This document shows positions 52,101-56,740 of a DNA stretch of 64,000 nucleotides, in pieces. How positions within the stretch are numbered: the first letter of the stretch is position 1; every line of letters starts with the position of its first letter. A program made the position numbers and the translations under genes. The DNA is from Holothuria scabra (Eukaryota > Echinodermata > Holothuroidea > Aspidochirotida > Holothuriidae), in NCBI GenBank assembly GCA_037179385.1, contig CM074193.1:44793082-44857081 (forward strand), read 5' to 3'. The notes beneath the pieces are model-generated. The model had not been told where the DNA came from and did not search any database. It saw only the letters and a list, made by a program, of their open reading frames with translations.

Positions 52101-54053
52101 ATTTTCTAAACAGTCTTCAAACTGAGATTTTCAGCCAAAGTGGATCGCTTATCTCTCAGATTATTTTTCTTAATCCCCAAAAAGGACTTAACATCCGCCT
52201 TCCTGTGCTTCTTTAACCCCGTTACATGTTCGATTCAGACCGATTGCTAGTCATAAGTTTGTGACTAAGTGAATAACATAAGAAATCAAATAATGTATTT
52301 TTACTCTGTTAATGTCCTAGGCAATGCCACATTAAATTGAAGATAAGAATCATTCTCTCTTTTAAATGCAAAATTGCAATTCTGTGAATTTTGGAGGATG
52401 CCCAGACCCTAACTTTGTAAAACCAAGCCCCTGGACCCCATAGCGCTGGACGAAGAGTTTCCTGCTTCCTTAAATTTGCCGTCGATAGGCAGTCCACCCG
52501 AATGTCCCGCCCTATCACAGACGGACATCAAACCTAGCCCTGGATACCATTGGTTGCACATGAGGATGAAAGGGGCTGTCAAGTAACATAGCGCAAAATG
52601 GCAAAGTGAAGTATAAACCACCTAACTCAAGAAGGAACTTTTTCAATCGTTAAAAGTTATATAATAGAATTACCGAATGAAATCACGCAATGAAAATTGC
52701 GCAGGTGCAGTTGGCTATAACGCAGTCGGTCCTCATTTTTTAAATTTAAGCATAAGATGAAGTTTACAAATCCGATTTTTACTTTAATTTAGAACATTGT
52801 GTATGAATGACCATTTACAATACCAATTTTGAGTCCTAAGGCTAAGGTTCATGTCATCGAGGAATTTGAGCTGGGCAGTTATTTTGAAAAGAGGATTGTG
52901 ATGGGAGGGTTCATATACAATCTGAATAATAATCAACGGACATTTTTTGAAGATAATGAATTCTACATTAAAGCCCCACTTGTCTTTTTACATTAATTTT
53001 CTCAGTCTTTTCCCAGTTTCGAATTTACCATTTTCTTCAGGGGTTTTGCAAAAGAATTGATCAAGGAATACCGCCAAAAACGCTTGCCCATCACACTGAC
53101 AACAGCTTCTTTCGAATCAAAGTTTCTCTCACATTTGGTAGAGCAAAGATCTATTAATTTTTCCGCAAAAGAACAAATTGAAATAAAAAATGACTAGGTA
53201 TATCGTCATTGCATTTGTATGAAACCATCCACGATATAATTTCATCACAACATATCATTAAAGAGAAGGTTAGATACCTTGAACAGTAAAAATGTACATA
53301 AAACTGCAGGATATTGATGAACAACATTGTGGATGATTTTATAGGTATTGAAAATACGTTTTCTTTTTCTCGCTCAATGAGTTTGTTTTACGTGGTAGAC
53401 CTACGCCCTAACGGGAGCCTTATTTGGGCTAAGGTTAGTTCTCTCAACTATAGCAACAAGTGTACTGTTACACCAGATACACTGCATGCATGGCTTGACA
53501 AGTATTGGTACAATGTAAACAAAAATTAGTCAAACAATGCCTGAATTGACTAATCACGTTAGTCACAAATTTGACTAACATTTAACTAATATTTGACTCA
53601 GTTGAGTTAGTGTCTAACAAATAGTAAGCCTTGAATAAGTTCTGAATAATATTCTTCAGTCCATTAAAACAAAATTAATCAGATACCACCACAAACTACC
53701 CAAATATGAGTGAATACCACTTCGTTAGTCAGTTCATACACCACTTGACTAATTTGTGTTTACAGTGTATTAGATCGAATCGATAAACGAAGAAGCATAA
53801 CCGGAAGTGACGGAACGAAGTGATGAGTTGCTTGTGTCTCTTTTTATTGCATTTGTAGGGCTCTAACAACGACAAGAGGGCATATTTGTTGTATACGCTA
53901 TCACACTGTAGGACAGCCGAGGGTAACGGAGATGACAACGTAGATTCTTTGAAAGATTTAAAGCAAAGTGATTTGCAGAATTTAGATGATGTCATGGCAT
54001 GCTTCAAGAGCCTCAAAGGAACGGAGAGAATGCATCTGCAAAACTCTGTATAA
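4013..54053 (+). CDS. gene model: CUB-CTLD-LDLa(7)-LRR-7TM receptor, probably disrupted
   Basis: This is the overall span of the split gene; exons are listed separately. The order of modules is signal peptide, CUB, C-type lectin-like, seven LDLa, LRR N-cap, LRRs, a seven-helix rhodopsin-class domain and a candidate cytoplasmic tail. LDLa plus LRR plus 7TM is the layout of GRL101 from the snail Lymnaea and of the relaxin-receptor group (LGR type C); such receptors sit at the cell surface and signal through G proteins. Support comes from one strand, compatible splice phases across most joins and clear domain matches. Problems are an in-frame TAA in LDLa 1, an in-frame TAG in the 7TM exon, no CTLD tail exon found and one LRR exon with the wrong end phase. 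It may be a pseudogene, or two neighbouring genes (CUB-CTLD and LDLa-LRR-7TM). The ligand is unknown. Confidence 0.6.
5288..5422 (+). repeat. tRNA-derived SINE, 3' part, diverged
   Basis: It matches the 3' part of the SINE at 24700-24920 in order: a GGTGCTC word, a ...GCAA.GGAGTAAGGAAA segment, a CTGGAAAAA segment, then GACCAATTGATAAGAAATTGG and a tail with AACTAACC. The tRNA-like head is missing. Confidence 0.6.
7340..7640 (-). other. minus-strand coding-like fragment, unknown
   Basis: An open frame of about 100 residues reads on the minus strand. Its first half is Pro/Gln/Asn-rich ([20 protein letters not shown]). Its second half is compact and protein-like ([20 protein letters not shown]) and ends with a stop at about 7340. 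An in-frame stop lies just upstream. It resembles a fragment of a mobile-element protein, but I do not recognise the family. Overlapping plus-strand frames are probably shadows. It lies inside the receptor's first intron. Confidence 0.25.
10265..10340. repeat. short imperfect hairpin
   Basis: The left arm starts GACTCCAAATT and ends TAACGGAC. The right arm is GTCCGTTA...AATTTGGAGTC. Arms of about 26 bp match at roughly 22 positions around a short central segment. It could be a very small MITE; no target duplication was identified. Confidence 0.6.
11165..11345 (+). mobile_element. hAT-like element fragment
   Basis: It shares an internal segment with 26251-26510: GAGCTTCCGGGGG followed by CCTGGACCCC or TCTGGATCCCC and a run of similar C-rich text. 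It ends near TCTGGTGACGCCCATGA, resembling a worn element end. No intact terminal pair was found. Confidence 0.45.
11482..11815. repeat. tandem duplication, unit about 170 bp
   Basis: Two diverged copies lie side by side. Each has a CTTRATGAAAA...TTA start, ACAACRCATTGTT, TGTAATCTT, GCATCAC.GGCAGTCAT, then GCGTGTATGCAGTGT and AGCTGCAA. Copy 1 is roughly 11482-11650 and copy 2 roughly 11651-11815. No coding content is seen. Confidence 0.65.
12213..12335 (+). mobile_element. MITE fragment related to 22325-22505
   Basis: It starts GCCTAGCTAGGATTGTGTCATGG and shares with the 22.3 kb MITE the series GGTGTCATGGG, GGAGCACGATATGA, AAAAGTCTAAGGRTAGA and GCATTGCA.GG. Only part of the element remains; the distal terminus is missing. 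Confidence 0.55.
12561..12611 (+). CDS. possible small receptor exon (weak)
   Basis: AACAG|GT starts and CGGCG|GTAAGC ends a 51-bp segment that is phase 1-1 and open ([17 protein letters not shown]). It could sit between the signal peptide and the CUB domain without breaking frame. With only 17 residues and no recognisable domain, it could be chance. Confidence 0.2.
12878..13073. repeat. (TACA)n microsatellite
   Basis: About 190 bp of near-uninterrupted ATAC/CATA tetranucleotide repeat with a few TGCA variants, ending in CACA-rich text. Long Tyr-Ile-His-Thr or Cys-Met-Tyr-Val open frames on both strands here are artefacts of the repeat. Confidence 0.97.
14976..15899. mobile_element. 924-bp element with long terminal inverted repeats
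   Basis: The ends are inverted copies that start CAGTCCGGGAGATTCTCCG. They continue through a second ATTCTCC...GGAGAA stem-loop, so the inverted repeats span roughly 55 bp. ACTTC at 14971-14975 and again at 15900-15904 looks like a 5-bp target duplication. No transposase is recognised. A 155-residue minus-strand frame (14895-15362) runs through the left end and is not supported as a gene. The superfamily is unclear. Confidence 0.75.
17068..18155. repeat. tandem duplication, unit about 560 bp
   Basis: Two consecutive copies share CTCATAT..TTCAGTGAAATTGAGGG, a GTTATGGCCGACTGA segment, GAAGATGAGGATTACTTAGAA, GGTCTTAAACCTTTTGTCC and TACATAATATTCTAACTGG in the same order. Copy 1 is about 17068-17625 and copy 2 about 17626-18155. 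They differ by many substitutions and a few indels, so the duplication is not recent. No coding content is evident. Confidence 0.8.
21260..21673 (+). CDS. receptor exon: CUB domain
   Basis: TTTCCAG|AG and AAA|GTAAGT bound a 414-bp exon, phase 1-1. It encodes one CUB domain of about 115 residues. Visible CUB features are the first cysteine in [10 protein letters not shown], a second in [14 protein letters not shown] with the aromatic MDWYWYI strand, the hydrophobic [12 protein letters not shown] strand, CEKDYLE (DYLE is the classic CUB motif), and C-terminal [22 protein letters not shown]. Four CUB cysteines (Cys in ..PLSC, ..TDC, ..RVC and the early one) are present. CUB modules bind proteins or glycans in extracellular receptors. 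Several N-glycosylation sites (NIT, NHT, NSS, NFS) fit an ectodomain. Confidence 0.85.
22325..22505. mobile_element. 181-bp hAT-type MITE
   Basis: The ends are CAGTGAGGTAACCAGGG and, inverted, CAGTGACGAAGCCACGG. The flanks CAATAAGC (22317-22324) and AAATTAGC (22506-22513) agree at 6 of 8 positions, consistent with an old 8-bp target duplication. It lies in the intron between the CUB and lectin exons. Confidence 0.65.
22778..22984 (+). CDS. receptor exon: C-type lectin domain, first half
   Basis: The acceptor AATAG|AT and donor ATAG|GTAAGA give a 207-bp phase 1-1 exon, so the upstream CUB exon (one trailing base) joins to give Asn. The peptide fits a CTLD N-terminal half: [15 protein letters not shown], then the [11 protein letters not shown] helix, [19 protein letters not shown] and GAYIG, corresponding to the standard C...W..A...C...GG.LA.I....... 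IG pattern. This part shows no sugar-binding EPN/QPD motif, which would lie later. The joining codon creates an N-glycosylation sequon (NVS). Confidence 0.8.
23738..23789 (+). CDS. receptor exon: C-type lectin domain, middle (tentative)
   Basis: TTTAAG|GT starts a segment that is in phase with the previous exon and reads [18 protein letters not shown]. It would follow the YIG of the CTLD and leave phase 2, matching the next lectin exon. The proposed donor GATGG|GTTGCA is weak, so the border may be wrong. The alternative is no exon here. Confidence 0.4.
24700..24920 (+). repeat. tRNA-derived SINE, best copy
   Basis: The head is tRNA-like: an A-box-like GGTCAAGTGGTTAGGGCAT and a B-box-like GAGCTCAAGTCCTTG, with a spacer typical of tRNA promoters. 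A unique body follows (TGCTTGGTGCTCAGTATAAACAAT, CACAACTGGAAAAAGGC, ACTTGAACCGATTGG) and then a short-unit tail of ACTA repeats. Related pieces lie near 5288, 26526, 28738, 33058 (inverted), 47478 (inverted) and 63745. Confidence 0.8.
25371..25389. repeat. (TG)n microsatellite
   Basis: A run of alternating G and T of about 20 bases, shortly upstream of the lectin exon at 25496. Confidence 0.9.
25496..25549 (+). CDS. receptor exon: C-type lectin domain, W-x-G segment
   Basis: Acceptor TTTAAAG|A and donor GGAAG|GTAAGG give 54 bp, phase 2-2. The peptide [17 protein letters not shown] is a textbook CTLD core stretch (F.W.DG.PL.FTNW..G). A proline-containing calcium-site motif and the last two cysteines should come next, but no exon supplying them was found between 25550 and 28119. 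Confidence 0.65.
26251..26510 (+). mobile_element. hAT-like element fragment
   Basis: It starts CAGTGGCGGCGCTACGGGGGCC, a worn CAGTGGCG end, and contains the GAGCTTCCGGGGGCTTTACC segment shared with 11165-11345. The far terminus is not recognisable. The following SINE piece may have been inserted at its end. Confidence 0.55.
26526..26632 (+). repeat. SINE 3' fragment, diverged
   Basis: It shares with the 24.7 kb SINE a GCAGAGAGAA segment, GACCGGCTAAAGTTTAACTAATCGATTGGAAACT and the CTAACTAAC tail. The tRNA-like head is absent. Confidence 0.5.
27099..27137 (+). CDS. possible small linker exon (weak)
   Basis: CTACAG|AT and GGAAG|GTAACT bound 39 bp, phase 1-1 ([12 protein letters not shown]). 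It is compatible with the phase 1 LDLa exons that follow but does not join the phase-2 end of the last lectin exon directly. There is no domain signal. Confidence 0.25.
28119..28241 (+). pseudogene. LDLa exon 1, decayed: in-frame stop and two lost cysteines
   Basis: CTTTTAG|GT and CGAAG|GTATCA bound 123 bp, phase 1-1, exactly like the intact LDLa exons. It reads [12 protein letters not shown], then TAA (28157-28159), then [23 protein letters not shown]. The C-terminal calcium-binding signature [14 protein letters not shown] is well kept. The stop stands where Gln is usual in G-Q-C, one C-to-T change from CAA. The second LDLa cysteine is Tyr and the fourth is Arg, so the module could not form its three disulfides. 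Because the exon is phase-symmetric, skipping it would keep the frame. Confidence 0.75.
28738..28850 (+). repeat. SINE 3' fragment close to LDLa exon 2
   Basis: It shares GCAATGGGGTAAGGAAAATA, a CCAATGGAAAAAGG segment and CTTGACTTAAACCAATTG with the SINE family. It ends about 30 bp before the LDLa exon at 28879, close to the branch-point zone. Confidence 0.55.
28879..28992 (+). CDS. receptor exon: LDLa repeat 2
   Basis: CTGCAG|AT and TTGCG|GTAAAT bound 114 bp, phase 1-1. It holds a complete LDLa module with six cysteines: [15 protein letters not shown], then [18 protein letters not shown]. The acidic calcium cage (D..., D/E in EDASDE) is intact. LDLa modules bind protein ligands in lipoprotein receptors and are needed for signalling in relaxin-type receptors. 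Confidence 0.88.
29142..29281. repeat. tandem duplication, unit about 70 bp
   Basis: CTCATACTCCGTCTCTACTC, followed by AAACAA and AATCTCTGTAATA, occurs twice in succession with few differences. It lies in an intron and is non-coding. Confidence 0.8.
29582..30278. mobile_element. 697-bp non-autonomous hAT element
   Basis: It starts CAGTGGCGAAATTGG and ends AACTACGCCACTG. The flanks ACTCCCCA (29574-29581) and ACTCCCCG (30279-30286) agree at 7 of 8 bases, as expected for hAT. The internal segment GGGATTACTGAAGAATTTGCA and the sequence after it are shared with 61837-63087, so both belong to one subfamily. It contains a G/T-rich run. Confidence 0.85.
31546..31662 (+). CDS. receptor exon: LDLa repeat 3
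   Basis: TTTCCAG|AG and TTGCG|GTACTT bound 117 bp, phase 1-1. It is a complete six-cysteine LDLa: [32 protein letters not shown]. The SDE calcium motif is present. Module length and spacing are standard. Confidence 0.88.
32023..32139 (+). CDS. receptor exon: LDLa repeat 4, lacking one disulfide pair
   Basis: AATTTCAG|GA and TGTG|GTAATC bound 117 bp, phase 1-1. It reads [23 protein letters not shown] followed by [12 protein letters not shown]. Only four cysteines remain. The ones missing are the first and third, which pair with each other in LDLa, so the loss is coherent rather than random. The usual SDE is replaced by an acidic PEDEPED stretch. It may still fold with two disulfides. Confidence 0.78.
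32140..33838 (+). other. intron with SINE, otherwise nothing
   Basis: AT-rich intronic DNA. An inverted SINE piece lies at 33058-33175 and a short direct repeat of CCTTGTGTTATACCCC near 33251-33291. No exon is seen. Confidence 0.45.
33058..33175 (-). repeat. SINE piece, inverted
   Basis: Reading the minus strand gives TGCTTGGTGCTCAGCATAGG, CACAACTGGAAAAAGG and TTAAACCAATT in the same order as the SINE at 24700-24920. Confidence 0.7.
33839..33991 (+). CDS. receptor exon: LDLa repeat 5, divergent
   Basis: The frame [24 protein letters not shown]...[12 protein letters not shown] carries all six LDLa cysteines. However, the segment between the fourth and fifth is expanded, and the acidic SDE motif is gone. 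The acceptor may be 33838|33839 (ACAAG|AT) or 33850|33851 (CCAAG|AA); both are phase 1 with poor pyrimidine tracts. The donor TGTG|GTTCGT keeps phase 1 but is weak. An alternative donor at 34009 (AAAA|GTAATT) would end in phase 0. This may be a relaxed or decaying module. Confidence 0.6.
33992..37477 (+). other. intron with one MITE, no exon identified
   Basis: Apart from the palindromic MITE at 34523-34766, I see no domain-bearing frame in these 3.5 kb. Small open frames around 34822 and 35946-36637 have no recognisable content. Confidence 0.4.
34523..34766. mobile_element. 244-bp palindromic MITE
   Basis: The ends are CACTCTTAAAAAG and, inverted, CACTCTAAAAAAG. Further in, arms of about 39 bp are perfect inverted copies (CACCAACACTGGTCACGTAT... 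against ...ATACGTGACCAGTGTTGGT). The whole unit would fold as a long hairpin. CAC termini are seen in Chapaev-like and CACTA elements. The target duplication is unclear, so I leave the superfamily open. Confidence 0.75.
37478..39351. mobile_element. hAT non-autonomous element, copy A (1.87 kb)
   Basis: The ends are CAGTGGCGTAGCTAGG and, inverted, CAGTGGCGTAGCTACTGG. The flanking 8-bp duplication GGGTATTG is perfect (37470-37477 and 39352-39359), which is diagnostic of hAT. Internally it carries two copies of GCGCCACCATTGGTTGGC and no transposase. It sits 60 bp before the LDLa 6 exon. A close copy in opposite orientation lies at 59169-61388. Confidence 0.93.
39412..39528 (+). CDS. receptor exon: LDLa repeat 6
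   Basis: TTCTTGCAG|AG and TGTG|GTAGGT bound 117 bp, phase 1-1. It is a complete six-cysteine LDLa: [33 protein letters not shown]. The C-terminal acid cluster EDEE stands in for SDE. Confidence 0.88.
39529..41337 (+). other. intron, nested palindrome near the end
   Basis: There are no exons or element ends except the palindromic cluster at 41013-41083. Short frames around 40558-41108 overlap one another on both strands and carry no recognisable domain. Confidence 0.4.
41013..41083. repeat. nested palindromes
   Basis: An inner palindrome CTCCCTGGTTTAACCAGGGAG lies between outer arms GGTTGAACCAAGGAGTT and GACTCCCTGGTTCAACC. The same CTCCCTGGTT word therefore occurs in alternating orientation within 70 bp. 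Confidence 0.85.
41338..41472 (+). CDS. receptor exon: LDLa repeat 7
   Basis: ACACTAG|AG and TGTG|GTAAGT bound 135 bp, phase 1-1. It is a six-cysteine LDLa ([13 protein letters not shown]...[20 protein letters not shown]) with a longer loop between the second and third cysteines than its neighbours. CDG and DDE supply the calcium-site acids. Directly downstream comes the LRR cap. Confidence 0.85.
42152..42260 (+). CDS. receptor exon: LRR N-terminal cap
   Basis: CAAAAG|AT and GAGTT|GTAAGT bound 109 bp entering in phase 1 and leaving in phase 2. The reading [18 protein letters not shown] has the LRRNT cysteine pattern (CP..C.C......DC), and LPKHLKEL leads into the first repeat. The phase change from 1 to 2 is exactly what links the LDLa exons to the phase 2-2 LRR exons. 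Confidence 0.85.
42351..42385. repeat. perfect 16-bp-arm hairpin
   Basis: CATGGAGTTACCACCT and its exact reverse complement are separated by three bases (CCG). It is in the intron, 90 bp after the LRR cap donor. No target duplication is seen. Confidence 0.95.
42911..43027 (+). CDS. receptor exon: first LRR segment
   Basis: TCCAACAG|A and ATCGT|GTAAGA bound 117 bp, phase 2-2. [13 protein letters not shown] and [17 protein letters not shown] keep the leucine/hydrophobic spacing of LRRs but not a crisp LxxLxLxxN. It joins the cap exon in phase with a Leu codon. It may span about one and a half repeats. Confidence 0.65.
44312..44370 (+). pseudogene. LRR exon, probably decayed
   Basis: TCTTTTAG|C enters in phase 2 and reads [19 protein letters not shown], which resembles an LRR (N.I..L....LL..L). 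The only nearby donors (ACGG|GTAAGG or GTAAG|GTAATT) give 59 bp or a phase-0 end. The four well-formed single-repeat LRR exons here are 72 bp and end in phase 2. Joining it to the next LRR exon would shift the frame. Confidence 0.5.
45485..46560. repeat. tandem repeat, 141-147 bp unit, with DR1-like motifs
   Basis: Diverged copies recur with a conserved core GATGACCTTTGACCTCCA.CAAAAGC, then TATCC.CATA..AA.TAT and TTAACAAGGTTTTCA. Cores are near 45488, 45629, 45937, 46082, 46227, 46373 and 46513, so the spacing is about 141-147 bp with one gap that includes a GACA-rich stretch (45661-45760). The best core, at 46229-46241, is TGACCTTTGACCT: two perfect nuclear-receptor half-sites one base apart. 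A CA-rich run follows at 46636-46685. Confidence 0.8.
47294..47365 (+). CDS. receptor exon: LRR
   Basis: TAATAG|T and GCATT|GTAAGT bound exactly 72 bp, phase 2-2. The reading [20 protein letters not shown] then LRAL is a clean 24-residue LRR (LxLSxNxI......F....L..L). Confidence 0.88.
47478..47570 (-). repeat. SINE piece, inverted, truncated
   Basis: The minus strand reads AGCAATGGAGCTGGG, CACAACTGAAAAAA and GGCCG in the SINE order. It is close downstream of an LRR exon. Confidence 0.5.
47728..47799 (+). CDS. receptor exon: LRR
   Basis: TTGACAG|A and ATTTT|GTGAGT bound 72 bp, phase 2-2. The reading [20 protein letters not shown] then LRIL is a standard LRR with the Asn ladder position and F/L spacing intact. 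Confidence 0.88.
48690..48761 (+). CDS. receptor exon: LRR
   Basis: ACAATTAG|G and ATTCT|GTGAGT bound 72 bp, phase 2-2. The reading [20 protein letters not shown] then LKIL is a clean LRR. The 0.9 kb before it (47800-48689) holds overlapping open frames in several phases, none with a recognisable domain. Confidence 0.88.
49024..49095 (+). CDS. receptor exon: last LRR
   Basis: ATTTTCAG|G and AAACT|GTAAGT bound 72 bp, phase 2-2. The reading [20 protein letters not shown] then LEKL is an LRR that is slightly polar in its first strand, as is common for the repeat next to the hinge. Confidence 0.85.
49436..50525 (+). CDS. receptor exon: hinge and seven-transmembrane domain with in-frame TAG
   Basis: CCTAG|A enters in phase 2. 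A cysteine-rich hinge ([20 protein letters not shown]) leads into seven helices. TM1 has [11 protein letters not shown]2 [12 protein letters not shown]3 follows AVCRFAG and ends TIDRLQSI (an E/DRY variant), and TM5 runs [19 protein letters not shown]6 has [14 protein letters not shown] and TM7 ends [12 protein letters not shown] (NPxxY). These match the GRL101/relaxin-receptor class. At 50004-50006 a TAG interrupts loop 2 between PFPHY and [11 protein letters not shown]; the same frame continues uninterrupted to TM7, so only one base need differ from a Tyr codon. The coding frame ends at TAA 50523-50525, unless it is spliced at CAAG|GTTTGT (50490). Confidence 0.88.
50526..53040 (+). other. intron or downstream region, nothing firm
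   Basis: One candidate alternative C-terminal exon lies at 50688-50785. The rest, including repeated AATGAGATCAGAA words near 51377-51422, shows no recognisable gene. Confidence 0.4.
50688..50785 (+). CDS. possible alternative C-terminal exon
   Basis: A strong acceptor CTTTCTTCAG|TC is in phase with the donor at 50490 and opens [20 protein letters not shown] and more, to a TGA at 50783. It would replace the unspliced tail. There is no domain and the peptide is short, so it could be chance. Confidence 0.3.
53041..53137 (+). CDS. candidate cytoplasmic tail exon 1
   Basis: TTTTCTTCAG|G and CATTTG|GTAGAG bound 97 bp, phase 2 to 0. The peptide [20 protein letters not shown] then [11 protein letters not shown] is basic and helical in character, as expected for a GPCR tail. 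It joins the next exon in phase 0. The join from the 7TM exon (phase 2 needed) is unresolved. Confidence 0.45.
53511..53767. mobile_element. 257-bp Tc1/mariner-type MITE
   Basis: The ends CAATGTAAACAAAAATTAGT and, inverted, CACTGTAAACACAAATTAGT are flanked by TA on both sides (53509-53510 and 53768-53769). CACTGTAAA ends and a TA target site are typical of the Tc1/mariner superfamily. The interior is rich in TTAGTCAA-like words. It sits in the intron between the tail exons. Confidence 0.85.
53859..54053 (+). CDS. candidate last exon, cytoplasmic tail and stop
   Basis: ATTTGTAG|GG opens 64 codons in phase 0, ending at TAA 54051-54053. The peptide contains [20 protein letters not shown] and [20 protein letters not shown], and then [14 protein letters not shown]. 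Composition is clearly protein-like, acidic and helical. I recognise no named domain. As a terminal exon of the receptor it fits by strand, phase and position. No clear AATAAA is seen just downstream. Confidence 0.5.
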   Translation, partial: GSNNDKRAYLLYTLSHCRTAEGNGDDNVDSLKDLKQSDLQNLDDVMACFKSLKGTERMHLQNSV

Positions 54054-55462
54054 ATAGTTTCTTTGATGATATTTGTGCCCTTTCACTCCTTTTTTAACAT
54101 TTGCATGATCCTAAAAGCACAATATAGAAAGTTTTAAGAAATTCTGCACAAAACCATTTTAAAGATCCCGTCTCATGTTGATGTATTTAGAAAGGATGGT
54201 TTCAGGAAATTTTCATGTAATTTCAAAGTATGGAACAGGTGTTGACTGTGTGGGATTGGTTTGTTTATCCTGACGATTTGCCAAATGTGCGCACGTGCAT
54301 GGCCATCAAAACGAAATGCCGAACTAGATAATTGAATACCTTTTTGGTCTTAAGCTGTAAGCGCTATAACGAAAATCCTGGTGATAATTCGTTCTTTTAG
54401 AAATTCAAATTTCATTTTGTTGAAAATTTTTTTGCCCAGAAATGAAATTTCCCTGTATCCTTTCGTACTACAATCTTGGACAACGTATTGGGGCTTTGTC
54501 ATATACCCGTGAATCTCAGCTGCCAGTAGGTTCGGGGGGGGGGGGGGTGTTAGCAACACCTCCCTGAACCTCCCTATAAGAAGTCCGTGCGGGCGTTATT
54601 CTACCAAAACACCATATTAAAAAGATCATTCAGCAGCAATTAAAGGGTTTGCTTCTACTGAAACAATATACTAGGGGTGAGAACCAAGGCACCCGCTTTC
54701 GGGGGATAATCCCCTTCGACCATGACTATCCTGAATTTATCATTCAGACAATTTATATTTCATGCACGATATGACGTTGTGCTTCAATAACGAATCTTTC
54801 CAAACAGCAGCAAAACGGGAAGGTGTCTTGGTTGTTCCCTTCGAATATATATTTTTAGGAGAAGAAAACTTCTCAATTGCTGAATGCTATTTGATTATCA
54901 TCGAAGTCAAAAGGTGCAGGATAGCTGACATTTTAAAATTGCACACAGTGTTCGCTGATTACATATCATGTTACTCGGGAAAATTTTGTAAACAATGTAA
55001 CAGGCCGGGTTAACTCCTCCACAATGGTAATAATTTATTTTGGAAAATTAAAATTATGTGGTATGAAAACTGGGGAAGTGCTTCCATTTCATGAGCAGGT
55101 GTTTTCAGTATTTCTAGAGCAGAACACCCTAGCTGTGTCGTTCCGAATATTGCTTCCGAAAACTGTAACTTCTGGCGCTGCTTCGAGTTGCTGGACCCTA
55201 AACGAGATAGAGCTGCCTCCCTCCTGCATTATGGCCCATTTTATTTTGTGTCAAAAAAATATTGCAAAACGTCGCCATTCTCTTTTATTCATTCATTTAT
55301 TCAATCCAGTAAAAATGTAAAATTTATAAATAGGAGTCATAAAATACATTCATAGGAAGAATAGTATAAAAAGTAAAAAGATTAAGATGTTAGTATAGTA
55401 AAACAGAAGCAATATAACTACGCATAGAAAGGTTAATATATAAAACAATACTACAAAACAAA
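54054..55462. other. downstream of receptor gene, nothing firm
   Basis: This should contain the 3' UTR. A G-run near 54535-54547 is the only notable low-complexity tract. Short frames at 54762-55320 have no recognisable content. The 3' end of the minus-strand retrotransposon may begin about 55320. Confidence 0.4.
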
Positions 55463-56095
55463 CTACAACAAACTTTCTAATTTTTCGAATTGAAAGAATA
55501 CAGCAGCACGATAGATAAAGGAATTTTTAGTAGCTTGTGTTCTGTATTTTGTCAAGGTGTTGGGATGTCTTAGGTTTCTGTACAATTTTTTCCGAAGGTT
55601 TTTCAATGCATTATACAGTAGGTGGTTTTGGTCGTTGTTTATCTTAGTAGCCATTCTTATGAACTCATTTCTAGGAGCATCATTTACCTTCTGTAAAAGC
55701 ATATTTAATCTAAATGAAAAATAGTTGATGTATACTTCAGAAATTTCTTTATTCTTTCTTTGTCTTTTTGCCATATAAAGTGGTACCACACTGGTACTGC
55801 ATAAACTGATTTAAAAGGAGCGTTTGCATGCTATTGAAAGCAATATTTGCTAGATCAATGGGTCGAAAATCATTTACAGTGTTTGGAGTCCTTATCTTTG
55901 GAACAGGGGTTGTTATAGCAGTTTTCCACGCACGGGGTACTGATTTTAGAAGACTGAATGCTTTCTTGATACACTGGTGCTAAGTCATCTGAAAGGTGTT
56001 AAAAAATACGGCAAGGAATGTTATCCGAAACGCAGGCAACACCTCTTTTCACTCTGCTAAATTGTTTACTTACAAGTTCGGCATCAAATTCAAAA
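55463..56095 (-). pseudogene. LINE reverse transcriptase fragments
   Basis: On the minus strand from about 56095: DAELVSKQFSRVKRGVA and SDNIPCRIF (the segment before the RT palm), a frameshift, then AWKTAITTPVPKIRTPN and NDFRPIDLANIAF, the conserved start of a non-LTR RT domain (..W..A...P..K......NDFRPI.L..). The catalytic part is deleted, and a 108-residue C-terminal piece follows (RNEFIRMATKINNDQN, KNSFIYRAAVFFQFEKLE). The form resembles CR1/Rex1-like elements. It is inactive. Confidence 0.75.
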
Positions 56096-56119
56096 AGAAT
56101 CATCATTACGATCAGGTAG

Positions 56120-56740
56120 ATTAAATAAGATATATTTGCTGTATGTATGGAGCGAGAAAAGGGAATATATTACGAAACAAATATATATTATCAAAATGAA
56201 ATAATAAATTATGCATTTAACAAAAAATGCTGATAAAAATTGGTTAGCAACAAAAATGTTTTTACAAATAGTATGTTCCAATAAAAGATAATTCCTCAAC
56301 GGGAAATATAGCCTGATTAAAACCAAAATATTTGTAACCAAAAACTTATTTATAACGAAAAAAACAAAAAGCATTTGCAACGAAAAAATATATTATCAAG
56401 GAAAAATTATGCTATGAACGAAAAGATATATCATGAAAGAAAAAATATATTTGCAAGGAAAAAATTTATTTGCAACAAAATATATCTTTGCAACGAAAAA
56501 TATATATTATCAATGAAAAAATATATTTGAAACAAAAAAATATGTTATCCACGAAAAATATATAATCAATGAAAAAATATATTTGCAAGGAAAAATTTAT
56601 TTGCAACGAAAAATATATTTGCAACAAGAATATATTATCAATGAAAAATATATTTCTAACAAAAAATATATTTGCAAGGAAAAAATTTAATTGCAACGGA
56701 AAAATATATCTGCAACCAAAAAATATATTATCAAAGTAGT
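56120..56740. repeat. AT-rich short tandem repeats
   Basis: There are many irregular copies of a 17-20 bp unit resembling AAATATATTTGCAACGAAAA. Asn/Phe/Ile-rich frames here are artefacts. The block interrupts the minus-strand LINE between its linker and RT pieces. Confidence 0.9.

Noticed and set aside
56090..56696. Phe/Ile/Asn-rich minus-strand frames
   Set aside because: Translation of the AT-rich tandem repeat block.
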